DNA of 64,000 nucleotides from Bacilli bacterium. GTDB taxonomy: Bacteria; Bacillota_I; Bacilli_A; RF39; UBA660. Under the pieces are notes generated by a model. The model saw only the letters and a program-made list of their open reading frames with translations. It ran no database searches and was not told the origin of the DNA. Positions 26,712-35,449 of this stretch are shown one piece after another (positions within the stretch are counted from its first letter, which is position 1; every line of letters begins with the position of its first letter). Where the stretch lies: the NCBI GenBank assembly GCA_017409785.1, contig JAFQSD010000002.1, forward strand, positions 98,597 through 162,596. Reading direction: 5' to 3'. Both the position numbers and the translations under genes were made by a program.

Positions 26712-26722
26712 TGTGCCCATAT
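26712..26722 (-). promoter_or_regulatory. TATAATATG-type promoter of the HEGIH metallopeptidase gene
   Basis: GATATAATATGGGCACATTTGAGG closely resembles the kinase-like gene promoter, including the following GCACATTTG stretch. Confidence 0.55.
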
Positions 26723-26749
26723 TATATCACAAAATCAAAAAAATTGCAA

Positions 26750-26776
26750 TAAAAAACCACCTTTTCAGTGGTCTAA
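26750..26776 (-). terminator. Terminator of the lysozyme-like gene
   Basis: ACCAC/GTGGT hairpin followed by T6 on the minus strand; it overlaps the 3' end of the gene. Confidence 0.7.
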
Positions 26777-27432
26777 CTTGTTTTAATTACATTTATGTAC
26801 CAATTAATTTTCCCTGCCCAAGTATTTCCTTCACAATACTTTGGAGCAATTGTTTCTACTGTAGTAAGTCCTACTGCATAATAATTCTTATAAAGATTAT
26901 CAACAAATCCTCTAATTCCATCATCTAAAGTATCAAATCTTTTAAATGAACCACTACCACATGTTGGTCTACCTTTTTGTCCACCAACATTGTTACAATA
27001 TTGTACTAAGTTTGAACATTTAGCACGACATCCTGTTTCATGAAGAATAATAGCAGTTGCAATATAAGGGTCAACTCCCTTTTCAATACAATAACTAGCA
27101 ATTAATTCTCCTTTTCCACCGATATAACCATTTCCTAAGTTACGATCAAGTTTAGCACCCAATTCTTCTAAAGTAAGTCCATCATAAACTTCTGTTCTTG
27201 GTGCAATAACAACAGAAACTGGTGTAGTTTCCATTTCTACTTCTTGAAATACCATATCTGAATCAGTATCATCAGAAGAATCTTTAACATACATATTGGC
27301 AGATGCAGCCATATTCTTTATATCAATTTCTTCTATACTAAATGACTTCTCAGTTTGTAAAAATACCGCAACACTTATCATTGCTAGTCCTACAATAGCT
27401 AAGAGTCCACTAACAATTTTCTCTTTCTTCAA
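26773..27432 (-). CDS. Secreted lysozyme-fold peptidoglycan hydrolase
   Basis: The 219-residue protein has an N-terminal signal-anchor (residues 7-26), a Ser/Thr/Asp linker and a C-terminal domain (about 95-219). The domain includes AIILHETG (catalytic Glu candidate), NNVGGQKG, FDTLDDGIRGFVDNLYKNYY and PKYCEG..WAGKINWY. This is the glucosaminidase/lysozyme-like pattern of enzymes that cleave the glycan strand of peptidoglycan. Several paired Cys suggest disulfides outside the cell. It starts about 340 bp upstream of the HEGIH protease gene, but each appears to be transcribed alone. Confidence 0.82.
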   Translation of the reverse strand: MKKEKIVSGLLAIVGLAMISVAVFLQTEKSFSIEEIDIKNMAASANMYVKDSSDDTDSDMVFQEVEMETTPVSVVIAPRTEVYDGLTLEELGAKLDRNLGNGYIGGKGELIASYCIEKGVDPYIATAIILHETGCRAKCSNLVQYCNNVGGQKGRPTCGSGSFKRFDTLDDGIRGFVDNLYKNYYAVGLTTVETIAPKYCEGNTWAGKINWYINVIKTS

Positions 27433-27502
27433 AGTAATTCACCTCAATTGAATACCCCACTATGACAATTCTACACTTTTTAAAATACTTTGTCAAATTA
27501 AC

Positions 27503-27528
27503 AAAAAAGATAGAATCTTCTATCTTTT
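27503..27528 (-). terminator. Terminator of the Nudix gene
   Basis: AAAAGATAGAA/TTCTATCTTTT hairpin with a T run on the minus strand. Confidence 0.85.
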
Positions 27529-28039
27529 AACTATATACTCTGTTGTATTCTTCAACTACTAATTTCATTTCTCTACCAATATTTGGATCTAACGAACCTT
27601 CTTCTACTGCCTCATCTAAGAAACTACTTAAACTACTCATATCAGTATAAAGTAAATTAAATTCTGTTTGCATTTCTAACTCATCATAATTAGTTTCATG
27701 ATAATTTGGAACTTCATCAGTCTTAATAATATAGTAATAAATCTTACTACACATTTTTTTACTTGTACCAAAATAATCAGAATCATAAGTAACAATTTGC
27801 ATAAATGGTCCCATTTCAAGTTCAACGTCAATTCCTGTTTCTTCTTTAACTTCACGAATTAAAGTTACTTCCATATCTTCATCATCTTCTTTATGACCAC
27901 CAGGTAATTGATATGTACCATTATTATGAGCAAGTAATATTTCATTATGACTATTTATAAGCATAGCTTTAACTCTAATAACTGTACCTTCTAATTCCTC
28001 TTCTTTTAAATTATCTTCATTTATAAGTATTTGTTTCAT
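27527..28039 (-). CDS. Nudix hydrolase
   Basis: ATG 28039, behind AAAAAGGTGGTTAAGA, is the likely start; an in-frame upstream ATG lies in the previous gene. The 170-residue product has the Nudix box GGHKEDDEDMEVTLIREVKEE(TG) near residues 55-78, matching Gx5Ex7REuxEExGu. Nudix enzymes hydrolyse nucleoside diphosphate derivatives; the substrate is not clear. It starts 14 bp after a secreted metallopeptidase gene and is likely co-transcribed with it. Confidence 0.9.
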   Translation of the reverse strand: MKQILINEDNLKEEELEGTVIRVKAMLINSHNEILLAHNNGTYQLPGGHKEDDEDMEVTLIREVKEETGIDVELEMGPFMQIVTYDSDYFGTSKKMCSKIYYYIIKTDEVPNYHETNYDELEMQTEFNLLYTDMSSLSSFLDEAVEEGSLDPNIGREMKLVVEEYNRVYS

Positions 28040-28053
28040 TCTTAACCACCTTT

Positions 28054-29028
28054 TTAATATATATGTCTTTCCCAATATTCTGTAACATCACTATTAACAG
28101 AACTAAAGAAATAATCAATTTGCTCACTCATTGTTTTGGCTTTAAGCCAAACTGTATTTCCATAATTTAAACAACTAGCTTTACTATTCTTCATCATATA
28201 TTCAAATGTCGAAGCTCTATCTTCATACTGATCAGTCATAGCATAACTATTAACAAAAAAAGCATCTGAAGAAAAAGTTCTCGCATAAGAATAAGAAGAA
28301 TCAATAACCCCATACTTAAAGCCAACTGGATTTAATGTTCCCCATGAAGTAAATGTTGCACCAGACGCAATCATATACTTTTCAATATAATGATATATTT
28401 CATGATGAAATGTATCTATAAAGTCATAATCAGTTGCAATAGAAATAACAATATTTTTATTAGATGAATCAGTTACCCCAGTAACATTATCTGTAGAGTA
28501 ACATTTAACCAAATAAAAAGTTAGAGGTAAACCTTTGCTCTTAATTTCTTGAAAAAATCCCTTTGGATATAAAGCTAAAGCTAAGTTCAAATTTAGAAGT
28601 GCTTTTTGAGAGATATTTGCATCACTAATTTCTGTTGTCTTCATTCCCCCAACACTATAACCAAGAGTTTCTTTAGCATATTTAACCTTAACACCATAAT
28701 TTTTTTCGATTTCTTTTCTTAACGCTTCATTTACAGCATCAATTGTAGGACTAACAACTTCAGTATTAGTAACAGCATTCTGAATAGAACTATTATCTAT
28801 ATTAGTTGAAGAAACATTATTCTCAACAATACTTTCATCTTTTTCATCAGAAGCTGCAGTTGTAATAGAAATTTTTTCATTTTCAGTACTAGCAATAAGT
28901 GTTACATCATAAATAGGATGAAATACTTTATCATCACTAAATAATGTTAAAACTACACCAATTCCAATAAAAATAACAGAAAAGATTATTAATAATTTAG
29001 CCAAAAACATTTTTGCTTTTGATTGCAT
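28054..29028 (-). CDS. Secreted putative zinc metallopeptidase (HEIYH)
   Basis: The 324-residue protein has an N-terminal membrane segment (about 8-30), a Ser/Thr/Asn-rich linker to about residue 100, and a C-terminal domain with TFHHEIYHYIEKY near residue 212 (HExxH) and DQYEDRASTFEYM about 55 residues later (candidate third ligand). This layout occurs in extracellular gluzincin-type putative metallopeptidases. It is the second HExxH exported protein in 4 kb. It is co-transcribed with a Nudix enzyme, for which I see no functional link. Confidence 0.78.
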   Translation of the reverse strand: MQSKAKMFLAKLLIIFSVIFIGIGVVLTLFSDDKVFHPIYDVTLIASTENEKISITTAASDEKDESIVENNVSSTNIDNSSIQNAVTNTEVVSPTIDAVNEALRKEIEKNYGVKVKYAKETLGYSVGGMKTTEISDANISQKALLNLNLALALYPKGFFQEIKSKGLPLTFYLVKCYSTDNVTGVTDSSNKNIVISIATDYDFIDTFHHEIYHYIEKYMIASGATFTSWGTLNPVGFKYGVIDSSYSYARTFSSDAFFVNSYAMTDQYEDRASTFEYMMKNSKASCLNYGNTVWLKAKTMSEQIDYFFSSVNSDVTEYWERHIY

Positions 29029-29088
29029 ATTAACACTCCCTTCTACTATAACTAATTATAACAAACCACTAAATAAAAATCTATTAAA

Positions 29089-29115
29089 AAAAAGAAAACA
29101 GTATCAAATACTGTT
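29089..29115 (-). terminator. Terminator of the DUF1292 operon
   Basis: AACAGTAT-TTG-ATACTGTT followed by a T-rich run on the minus strand. Confidence 0.85.
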
Positions 29116-29623
29116 AATTTAATAATAAAACCATAACTAAGAATGCTAAACCAATTCCACCTACTAATATAAATGTCGCTAACGCAGTAGTTACACCATT
29201 CTCATTCTCTATGATATCTTCTTCTACTATTTCTTGTTTCTTTTTAGTAAGTCCCATTAAATAATTAGCATAATCCAAAGAAATACCATTAATACTCATC
29301 ATATCATTATCATCAGTAATTACTCGGTAAGTATATTTTCCATCTGAGTTTAAATCAATACTATCATTAAAAGCAACTACCATTGTCTCAGAATATTCTT
29401 TAACAAACTTTTCTAAAAAGTCTTTATAAAACTCATCATCACATACAAATTCTGAATCTTTAAGTACATCTTTAGTTCCATCTTGTTGTATAAAACTAAC
29501 AACACTAGAACACATTTCACCTTTTACTTCAAAATTAATTAATATTGAATTTTCTTTAGTTGTAAGACGAGCAATATTTAATAGACTTTCTCGATACTCA
29601 TCATATTTTATTTTATCTATCAT
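29114..29623 (-). CDS. Tail-anchored membrane protein, unknown
   Basis: The 169-residue protein has a cytosolic acidic domain (residues 1-140) and one C-terminal hydrophobic helix (about 146-168), so it is tail-anchored with the N-terminal domain inside. No family recognised. It is the third gene of the operon with the DUF1292 protein and the long acidic protein; the gap to the latter is 8 bp. Confidence 0.7.
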   Translation of the reverse strand: MIDKIKYDEYRESLLNIARLTTKENSILINFEVKGEMCSSVVSFIQQDGTKDVLKDSEFVCDDEFYKDFLEKFVKEYSETMVVAFNDSIDLNSDGKYTYRVITDDNDMMSINGISLDYANYLMGLTKKKQEIVEEDIIENENGVTTALATFILVGGIGLAFLVMVLLLN

Positions 29624-29631
29624 ATTACCTC

Positions 29632-31257
29632 TTATTGTTTAACAAGTACTTTTGCTGCATCCGCTACTTCTGCAGTAGCACCTTCACCTGTTGTTCCTTT
29701 ATTCATAGCACCAATCTTTTCAAATAATGCTTGTGCTTCTACTGTTTTACCCTCTTTATATAAAGCATTAGCTTGTTCAATCATTGCTTGTAATTCATTA
29801 GAACCACCTTGTGCTTCAGCTGGAGCATTTTCTGTAGTTGTTCCGCCTGCTGTAGGTAATTCAAGTACCCCACCAGTTTGCTCTACAGCAGCACTTTGTT
29901 CTGCTGGTGCACCATCATTATTTATCATTGGTAAAACTAAAGCACCTTCTGTTTGAACATCATTTGTTGCAGGACTTGCTTCAGCACCAGTTTCTATAGT
30001 TGGTAAGAATCCTCCACCATTATCACTTGAAGCAGTTGCTTCTGCTTGTGCACTATCTCCACCTACAATTGCAGGAATTGGACTATCAGCACTTGCCTCG
30101 ACTGCAGCAGCAGTTGTACTTGTTTCACTTGTAGCAACCTCTGTTGCAGGTGTTGTATCAGCAGTACCAGGTATTGTTAATGCAACTTCATCCTTAGTTT
30201 CTTCTGCAGCAACAGCATCACCTGTTGCTTCAGTTAAACCACCCTCAGGTTTTAATAAACCTTTTTGTGCATCTCTAGATGCCAATAATTTTTCATATTG
30301 AGCCTTTGTAACTAAAATAGCTCTAACAGTATCTGCTGTCATTCTTGTATATTTACCAAGACTAACTGTTTTTTCTGTATCAGTTAAACTTGTATCATTT
30401 ATAATATCATTCTTCATACCTTCAATAGCTTGTAATTGTTGGTCTGCAGCAGCAACACCTTCTTCAGCAGCTTGTACTTCTTCCTTAGTTGGTACAGGTG
30501 CAACATCTTCATCCATTGGAGATAAAACAAATGGTGTCGCTTCTTCTACAGGTGCATCACTTGCCGCCTCAGTTGAAACTTCTGCAGCAACTTCGCTTCC
30601 AGTTCCTTCTGCTGAAACCGCTGCACTTTCAGTAGCAGCTACTTCTCCACCGTTACCTTCAGTTGGAGGAGCAACTTCACTACTTGTTCCTTCTACTGTA
30701 GCTCCATCTGTAACCACAGCTCCATCAGTAACTGTAGCAGCCTCGCTACCAGTAGCAACTACATCATTATCACCAGCAGGAACTACACTACCATCAGTAG
30801 CACCTTCAACTGCAACACTATTAGTTGTATCTTCTCCTGATACATCTGCTACCACTACTGCTTCACTTAGTTGAACATCAGCATTAACCATAACTGCAGT
30901 ATCATTTGTAGAAACTTCTTCTGCAGGAGCAGCAACCATTACTGCTTCATTACTATTAGTAGATTCAACAACTTGTTGTACTTGAGTACCTGTTGAAAGT
31001 AACTTACTAACTAGTGGAGCCATTGCCTCACCATTTTTACAGATATCACTCATTAAAGGTTCTAAATCCTTCTTAAATAAATCTAAAAGACGGTCAAGAT
31101 TTGCTCTTTGTGCAGTAATTAACTGAGTTGCAGTTGCTTTATCTTCATCACTTAATGCAGGACCTAATTTGTTAATTAAAGCTAAACGGCCCTCTTCATA
31201 ATAAATAGCATCTAAAAATTCTTCCAAAGCACTCTGTGCTTTCTTTTCATAAACCAT
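29632..31257 (-). CDS. Long acidic Ala/Val/Thr/Glu-rich disordered protein
   Basis: The product has about 541 residues. ATG 31257 is preferred because the GTG four codons upstream is part of the AAGGTGG site. An N-terminal helical domain (about 1-95) precedes some 400 residues of low-complexity sequence rich in Ala, Val, Thr, Gly and Glu, interrupted by a helical block near 250-330. A short TPR-like helix pair lies near the C terminus (LYKEGKTVEAQALFEKIG). It has no signal peptide and almost no Cys, Trp or aromatic residues. Its base composition is richer in G and C than its neighbours because of the Ala/Gly codons. No function can be assigned. Confidence 0.75.
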   Translation of the reverse strand: MVYEKKAQSALEEFLDAIYYEEGRLALINKLGPALSDEDKATATQLITAQRANLDRLLDLFKKDLEPLMSDICKNGEAMAPLVSKLLSTGTQVQQVVESTNSNEAVMVAAPAEEVSTNDTAVMVNADVQLSEAVVVADVSGEDTTNSVAVEGATDGSVVPAGDNDVVATGSEAATVTDGAVVTDGATVEGTSSEVAPPTEGNGGEVAATESAAVSAEGTGSEVAAEVSTEAASDAPVEEATPFVLSPMDEDVAPVPTKEEVQAAEEGVAAADQQLQAIEGMKNDIINDTSLTDTEKTVSLGKYTRMTADTVRAILVTKAQYEKLLASRDAQKGLLKPEGGLTEATGDAVAAEETKDEVALTIPGTADTTPATEVATSETSTTAAAVEASADSPIPAIVGGDSAQAEATASSDNGGGFLPTIETGAEASPATNDVQTEGALVLPMINNDGAPAEQSAAVEQTGGVLELPTAGGTTTENAPAEAQGGSNELQAMIEQANALYKEGKTVEAQALFEKIGAMNKGTTGEGATAEVADAAKVLVKQ

Positions 31258-31277
31258 TTTCAAGACCACCTTTCTTA

Positions 31278-31547
31278 TTATTCCATATTTGCATTTGCAA
31301 TCTTTTTAAGTAAATGTTGAACACTAGTCCATTCTTCATCATTTACAATTTCTTCTAACTTATAAGTGTCATTATCAGAAATCATCTTAGAAATATAAAT
31401 AACATGATCTTGTTCATCACCTTGAGTTTCTCCTTTTGTATATACAAGATATTTATTTTGTCCATCCTCAGACACTAAATAAGTAACAACCTCAACTTGT
31501 TCTGTTGAACCATTAGTATTAACTATTTCAATCATTTCTTTTTCCAT
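31278..31547 (-). CDS. DUF1292 family protein (YrzB-like)
   Basis: The 89-residue acidic protein contains the DUF1292 pattern: VEVVTYLVSEDGQNKYLVYTKGE, then DHVIYISKM and LEEIVNDEEW. The family is widespread in Bacillota, cytosolic and of unknown function. It is the first gene of the operon with the acidic disordered protein and the tail-anchored protein. Start ATG 31547 follows AAAGGAGTGGC, and TATAAT lies further upstream. Confidence 0.88.
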   Translation of the reverse strand: MEKEMIEIVNTNGSTEQVEVVTYLVSEDGQNKYLVYTKGETQGDEQDHVIYISKMISDNDTYKLEEIVNDEEWTSVQHLLKKIANANME

Positions 31548-31585
31548 AATGCCACTCCTTTATTCTCTTATATAATTATACAAAA

Positions 31586-31612
31586 TAAAAAGGAAGTTGT
31601 AAACTCCCTAAA
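31586..31612 (-). terminator. Terminator of the CcdA-like operon
   Basis: GGGAGTT/AACTTCC hairpin followed by a T-rich run on the minus strand. Confidence 0.7.
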
Positions 31613-32822
31613 ATTGAAACATTAACCATTCTGGCTTGAAAATTAATAATAATCCAATTGCTACCATAAGTAGTCCGCCTACTAAGTGAGAATACTTATT
31701 ATATTTAGTCGAAAAGCCAGTTACTTCCATAGTTTTCATAGCTATAAAGAATATTACTAAATCATCTAATAAAAAGAAAATTATGTAAAGTAGTACATAG
31801 AAAAATGCACCAAATCCAGTAATATTATTAATAGCAAGTAATTGTGTATAAACAAGTGGAAGTCCCGCAGAACATGCAAGTTCAATTATATTTACTGAAA
31901 AAGCTAATGCTACAGCACCAATCAATGCAAGTATTAAACTTTTCTCTTGTGTAAATTTCTTTATTCTTGAAAATACACTTTTTCTTTTCTTTTCATCAAC
32001 TACACTACATCCACTATCTTGATGTTTAAAATAATTAACTAAATTAATAATTCCACCAATAATAGCTACTACTGCAATTGCATTTCTTACCCAAATAGAT
32101 GTCGCTATACTAACTACTATATTTAGCCAAGATAACATAATTAGCATATAAACTAATGCTGAACTTCCTAAGAATGTTAATCCTATTGTCCACATACGTT
32201 TCTTATCTTTCATTCCTAGTAACATACTAATTAAGAATAATAATACCCACATCGCACATGGATTAAATCCATCAATTAATCCTAACACAACACCTGCCGT
32301 TGTTAAAGACACATTCTTTAAATTTACTTTACCAATTAAAGGAACATCAATAGTAGCATCTTCATCAGACTTTTCTTCTTCTTTTTCAAAACTACTTTCT
32401 TCTTCAACAGGTTTAACATAAGTACCGTTCTTTATCTGTTCAACAACATCAGTATACTCATTATTTTTATAAAATCTTATTGCTCTTGTAACTCTACCTT
32501 CTAAAGCTTCACTCCAACCAACCATATAGGTATCACCTATAATAGTTACTGGGACTCCACTTCTTTCAATGCCAAGTTCACTTTTTACTTTATTCAAGAA
32601 AACTTGATTATCCTTATCTTTCCAAACTTCATACATGACAATTTCAAAATTATCATAACTACCCTTAATTTCATCTAAAAATAATTTTTCTTCAGCACAA
32701 TGTGGACATCCGTCCCCATAGAATAAATATAAAGTAATTTTATCATTTTCTTTTGCATTTACTGGTAAGACAAAACTAAATAAAGCAATAAAAACTAAAA
32801 AGTATTTTAGTATCTTTTTCAT
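31608..32822 (-). CDS. Thioredoxin-CcdA fusion: exported thiol redox membrane protein
   Basis: The 404-residue protein has a signal peptide (MKKILKYFLVFIALF..VNA), an extracytoplasmic thioredoxin-like domain with active site CPHC near residue 40, a charged linker and a CcdA/DsbD-type membrane domain from about residue 170. The membrane domain carries the conserved FNPCAMWVLLF and ELACSAGLPL segments whose Cys shuttle electrons. This layout transfers reducing power from the cytosol to outside proteins. It ends an operon with a cytosolic thioredoxin-like protein, the likely electron donor, and a cysteine desulfurase. Confidence 0.88.
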   Translation of the reverse strand: MKKILKYFLVFIALFSFVLPVNAKENDKITLYLFYGDGCPHCAEEKLFLDEIKGSYDNFEIVMYEVWKDKDNQVFLNKVKSELGIERSGVPVTIIGDTYMVGWSEALEGRVTRAIRFYKNNEYTDVVEQIKNGTYVKPVEEESSFEKEEEKSDEDATIDVPLIGKVNLKNVSLTTAGVVLGLIDGFNPCAMWVLLFLISMLLGMKDKKRMWTIGLTFLGSSALVYMLIMLSWLNIVVSIATSIWVRNAIAVVAIIGGIINLVNYFKHQDSGCSVVDEKKRKSVFSRIKKFTQEKSLILALIGAVALAFSVNIIELACSAGLPLVYTQLLAINNITGFGAFFYVLLYIIFFLLDDLVIFFIAMKTMEVTGFSTKYNKYSHLVGGLLMVAIGLLLIFKPEWLMFQF

Positions 32823-33083
32823 CTACTCACCTACTTCTTCAATTATTTTTAAAAGTTCTTCTTCACTTTTTTCTCCAACTATTCTTTTAACCTCTTTATC
32901 ATCTTTATAAAATATAAATACTGGTAAAAGATCTCCAACATTATATTTTTTTACTTCATCTTCATCCATATCATAATCTAAATTTATTGTTTCAATATTT
33001 TTACTTTTTAAAATATTCTTCCAAATCTTATTCATTACTAAACAGCCACTACACCATATAGCATTTATTTTAACAACTTTCAT
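32823..33083 (-). CDS. Small thioredoxin-like protein
   Basis: The 86-residue thioredoxin fold has active site WCSGC near residue 10-14 and the cis-Pro segment LLPVFIFYKDD near 55. It has no signal peptide, so it is cytosolic. It sits directly against the CcdA-fusion gene and 8 bp after the cysteine desulfurase gene. It probably supplies electrons to the membrane protein or handles persulfide from the desulfurase. Confidence 0.85.
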   Translation of the reverse strand: MKVVKINAIWCSGCLVMNKIWKNILKSKNIETINLDYDMDEDEVKKYNVGDLLPVFIFYKDDKEVKRIVGEKSEEELLKIIEEVGE

Positions 33084-33091
33084 CTTTTCAC

Positions 33092-34210
33092 CTACTTTAT
33101 ATGTAATTCTTCTAATAATTTCTTAAATACACTAATAAATCTATTTAATTCTTCTTTAGTAGTTAAATAAGATAAACTAATTCTTAAACTTTTACCTGCT
33201 CTTTCTTCATCTCTAACAACAGCATAAACTGCTTTTGAATAATTACCAGTTGAACAGGCTGTTTGTGTAGATACATAAATATCATGTCCTTCTAATGCAT
33301 GTAACATAGTCTCAGACTTAATACCTTTTAAACTTATATTTAAAATATGTGGTACACAATAATCATTACTATTAATAAAAACATCTAACTTACTTAATTC
33401 TTCTTTTAAATAACTATTTAATTCTTTAACAACATCTAACTTCTTATCAAAATCTTCATAAGCAAGTCTTAATGCCTTAGCAAGAGATGCAATTAAAGGA
33501 GTTGCTGGTGTACCACTTCTAAATATAGTTGTAGATTTACCACCATGAATTAATGGTTCAATCGCAATATTTTCTTTCTTAATTAAACATCCAATACCCT
33601 TCATTCCATAAAACTTTTGTCCTGAAAAACTGGCTAAATCAACTACTGATAAATCTATTTTTTCTTTACCAATACTTTGAGTTACATCACTATGAAAATA
33701 ACATTTTGGATATTCTTTTACTATTTTACTAATCTCTTCAATTGGCTGTCTAACCCCAACTTCACTATTAACAGAAGCAATAGTCACTAAAATTGTATCA
33801 TCACGCATTAAGCGTTTTAAATCCTCTAAGTCAACAACACCATTTTCATCCAATTTAACAAAATCAACATCAAACCCAAGATTTTCTAAATACGCTAGTG
33901 GCGCAATAATAGAAGAATGCTCAAGTTCTGTACTAATAATATGTTTACCCCTATTTTGATATTTTAAACAAATACCTTTAATAGCCTGATTATTTGCTTC
34001 ACTTGCGCCACTTGTATAAATAACTTCACTAGTTTTAACACCTAAAATAGAAGCAATTTGACTAGTAGACGCATCAATTAATTTCTTAGCATTAACTCCT
34101 AAACTATGTAATGAATTAGGATTTCCAATAAATTCTTTTGTAACCTTTACATACGTATCTAAAACATTCTCATTAACAGGAGTTGTCGCACTATAATCTA
34201 AATAAATCAT
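33092..34210 (-). CDS. Cysteine desulfurase (NifS/IscS-like)
   Basis: The 372-residue PLP enzyme has YLDYSATTPV at its start, SGASEANNQAI, TELEHSSI, HSDVTQSIGK and the cofactor-Lys region SGQKFYGMKGIG. The active Cys lies in TQTACSTGN near residue 322. In most homologues the cofactor Lys is preceded by His (HK); here it is Gln (QK). Such enzymes take sulfur from L-cysteine for Fe-S clusters or tRNA thiolation. Here it heads an operon with a thioredoxin and a CcdA-like protein instead of IscU or ThiI. Confidence 0.9.
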   Translation of the reverse strand: MIYLDYSATTPVNENVLDTYVKVTKEFIGNPNSLHSLGVNAKKLIDASTSQIASILGVKTSEVIYTSGASEANNQAIKGICLKYQNRGKHIISTELEHSSIIAPLAYLENLGFDVDFVKLDENGVVDLEDLKRLMRDDTILVTIASVNSEVGVRQPIEEISKIVKEYPKCYFHSDVTQSIGKEKIDLSVVDLASFSGQKFYGMKGIGCLIKKENIAIEPLIHGGKSTTIFRSGTPATPLIASLAKALRLAYEDFDKKLDVVKELNSYLKEELSKLDVFINSNDYCVPHILNISLKGIKSETMLHALEGHDIYVSTQTACSTGNYSKAVYAVVRDEERAGKSLRISLSYLTTKEELNRFISVFKKLLEELHIK

Positions 34211-34267
34211 CTAATCACTCTTTTCTAATATTACTATTATATCAGAAACAAAAAAAAGAAGAAATAA

Positions 34268-34459
34268 CTACTTATCATTATCTCCACTTATTTTATATAA
34301 ATCATAATTTAATTGAGCAACAGCTAACTCTATCGTCATTAACATTTCACTTTCATTTAAATTTTTATTTTCTTTTAACAACTTTAAAATTTCATTTGAA
34401 GTCTTAATAATTTCTTCTTTTTTCTCATGAACTTCAATCTTATCTAACATATATTTCAC
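34268..34459 (-). CDS. Small helical protein downstream of the alarmone synthetase
   Basis: This 63-residue charged helical protein starts with GTG 34459, behind GAGGTG, which overlaps the stop of the upstream gene by position. It has no known motif. The 4-bp spacing to the alarmone synthetase gene indicates co-translation. Confidence 0.6.
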   Translation of the reverse strand: MKYMLDKIEVHEKKEEIIKTSNEILKLLKENKNLNESEMLMTIELAVAQLNYDLYKISGDNDK

Positions 34460-34463
34460 TTAT

Positions 34464-35081
34464 CTACACCTCATTTTTATTTAAAACATCTGATATATAC
34501 TGCATCTTCTTATCAATTTCCAACATATCATTAGCACTATCAATAATTTCTTTTTCTAACTCTTCATTTATTCTATCCGGATATCTATATCTAAGTTTAT
34601 GATCTAAACTAGCCCAACAATCCATCGCTATTGTTCTAATCTGAATTTCAACTGGAATATACTCAGTCCTTCCTTCTAAATGAATTGGTGTAAGTACTAT
34701 CATATGATAACTTCTATAACCAGAATCTTTAGGTTCTTCAATATAATCTTTCTCACTCTTAACAACAAATTCTCCAGTTGATCTAATAATATCAACAATA
34801 GTATAAACATCTTTAATAAAAGAACATACAATTCTCATACCAACTACATCATTTACATATTTAACAATATTTTCAACTGTTATTTCTTGTTCTTTTCTTC
34901 TTAACTTTTCAACAATTCTATCAATGCTTTTAATTCTAGTTTTTATATGTTCAACTGGATTATATCCTTCTTTAAAAGCATACTCTTGAAGTAATATTTC
35001 AATATCTGTTTCAATCTTTTTCTTTGCAAATTCATACTTCAACATCATTTCTTTATAATCTTTTTGTCTCTCTAATTCCAC
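34464..35081 (-). CDS. relQ: Small alarmone synthetase (RelQ/YjbM-like GTP pyrophosphokinase)
   Basis: GTG 35081 after GAGGAGG at 7-nt spacing is the best start, giving 205 residues. The RelA/SpoT synthetase core shows RIVCSF, SEKDYIEEPKDSGYRSYHM, VEIQIRTIAMDCWASLDHKLRY; there is no hydrolase or C-terminal regulatory domain. RelQ-type enzymes make (p)ppGpp in the cytosol under stress. It is followed by a small ORF in the same operon. Confidence 0.9.
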   Translation of the reverse strand: MELERQKDYKEMMLKYEFAKKKIETDIEILLQEYAFKEGYNPVEHIKTRIKSIDRIVEKLRRKEQEITVENIVKYVNDVVGMRIVCSFIKDVYTIVDIIRSTGEFVVKSEKDYIEEPKDSGYRSYHMIVLTPIHLEGRTEYIPVEIQIRTIAMDCWASLDHKLRYRYPDRINEELEKEIIDSANDMLEIDKKMQYISDVLNKNEV

Positions 35082-35155
35082 TAAATAACCTCCTCTTTCC
35101 ATAAAAAAGTAGTAAACCAAAAAATAATTTACTACTCCATAAAATATATAATTTA

Positions 35156-35425
35156 TTATTTATTAGTATTTTGATAATAATCTCTTTCAGCAATTGAAGA
35201 TGCTATTAAATCTAATTCATCTAAATCTTCATCTTCATCTTCTTTTAAGACTACATCTATTTGATATAAAATTTCTTTTAAAGAACTACACTTTAAATAA
35301 TTAATACCAAATCTTTTTAAAACACTAATTTCTCCATTAGTAAGCATTAAACCATTACCAGCATCAATAAAATGATTAGTTGAAAAGTCTAAACTATCTA
35401 CTAATGAACCTATATCGAAATTCAC
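35156..35425 (-). CDS. Small acidic protein, unknown
   Basis: The 89-residue protein starts with GTG 35425 behind GAGGT. It has an Asp/Glu-rich stretch near residues 62-70 and no membrane segment. It lies between an exported protein gene and the alarmone synthetase, all on one strand, and could belong to the same transcript. Family not recognised. Confidence 0.6.
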   Translation of the reverse strand: MNFDIGSLVDSLDFSTNHFIDAGNGLMLTNGEISVLKRFGINYLKCSSLKEILYQIDVVLKEDEDEDLDELDLIASSIAERDYYQNTNK

Positions 35426-35449
35426 TTTTCTTCTACCTCACTAAAATGA

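Noticed and set aside
34183..34407. 74-codon plus-strand ORF
   Set aside because: It is antisense to the small minus-strand gene and the 5' end of the desulfurase, with no ribosome site.
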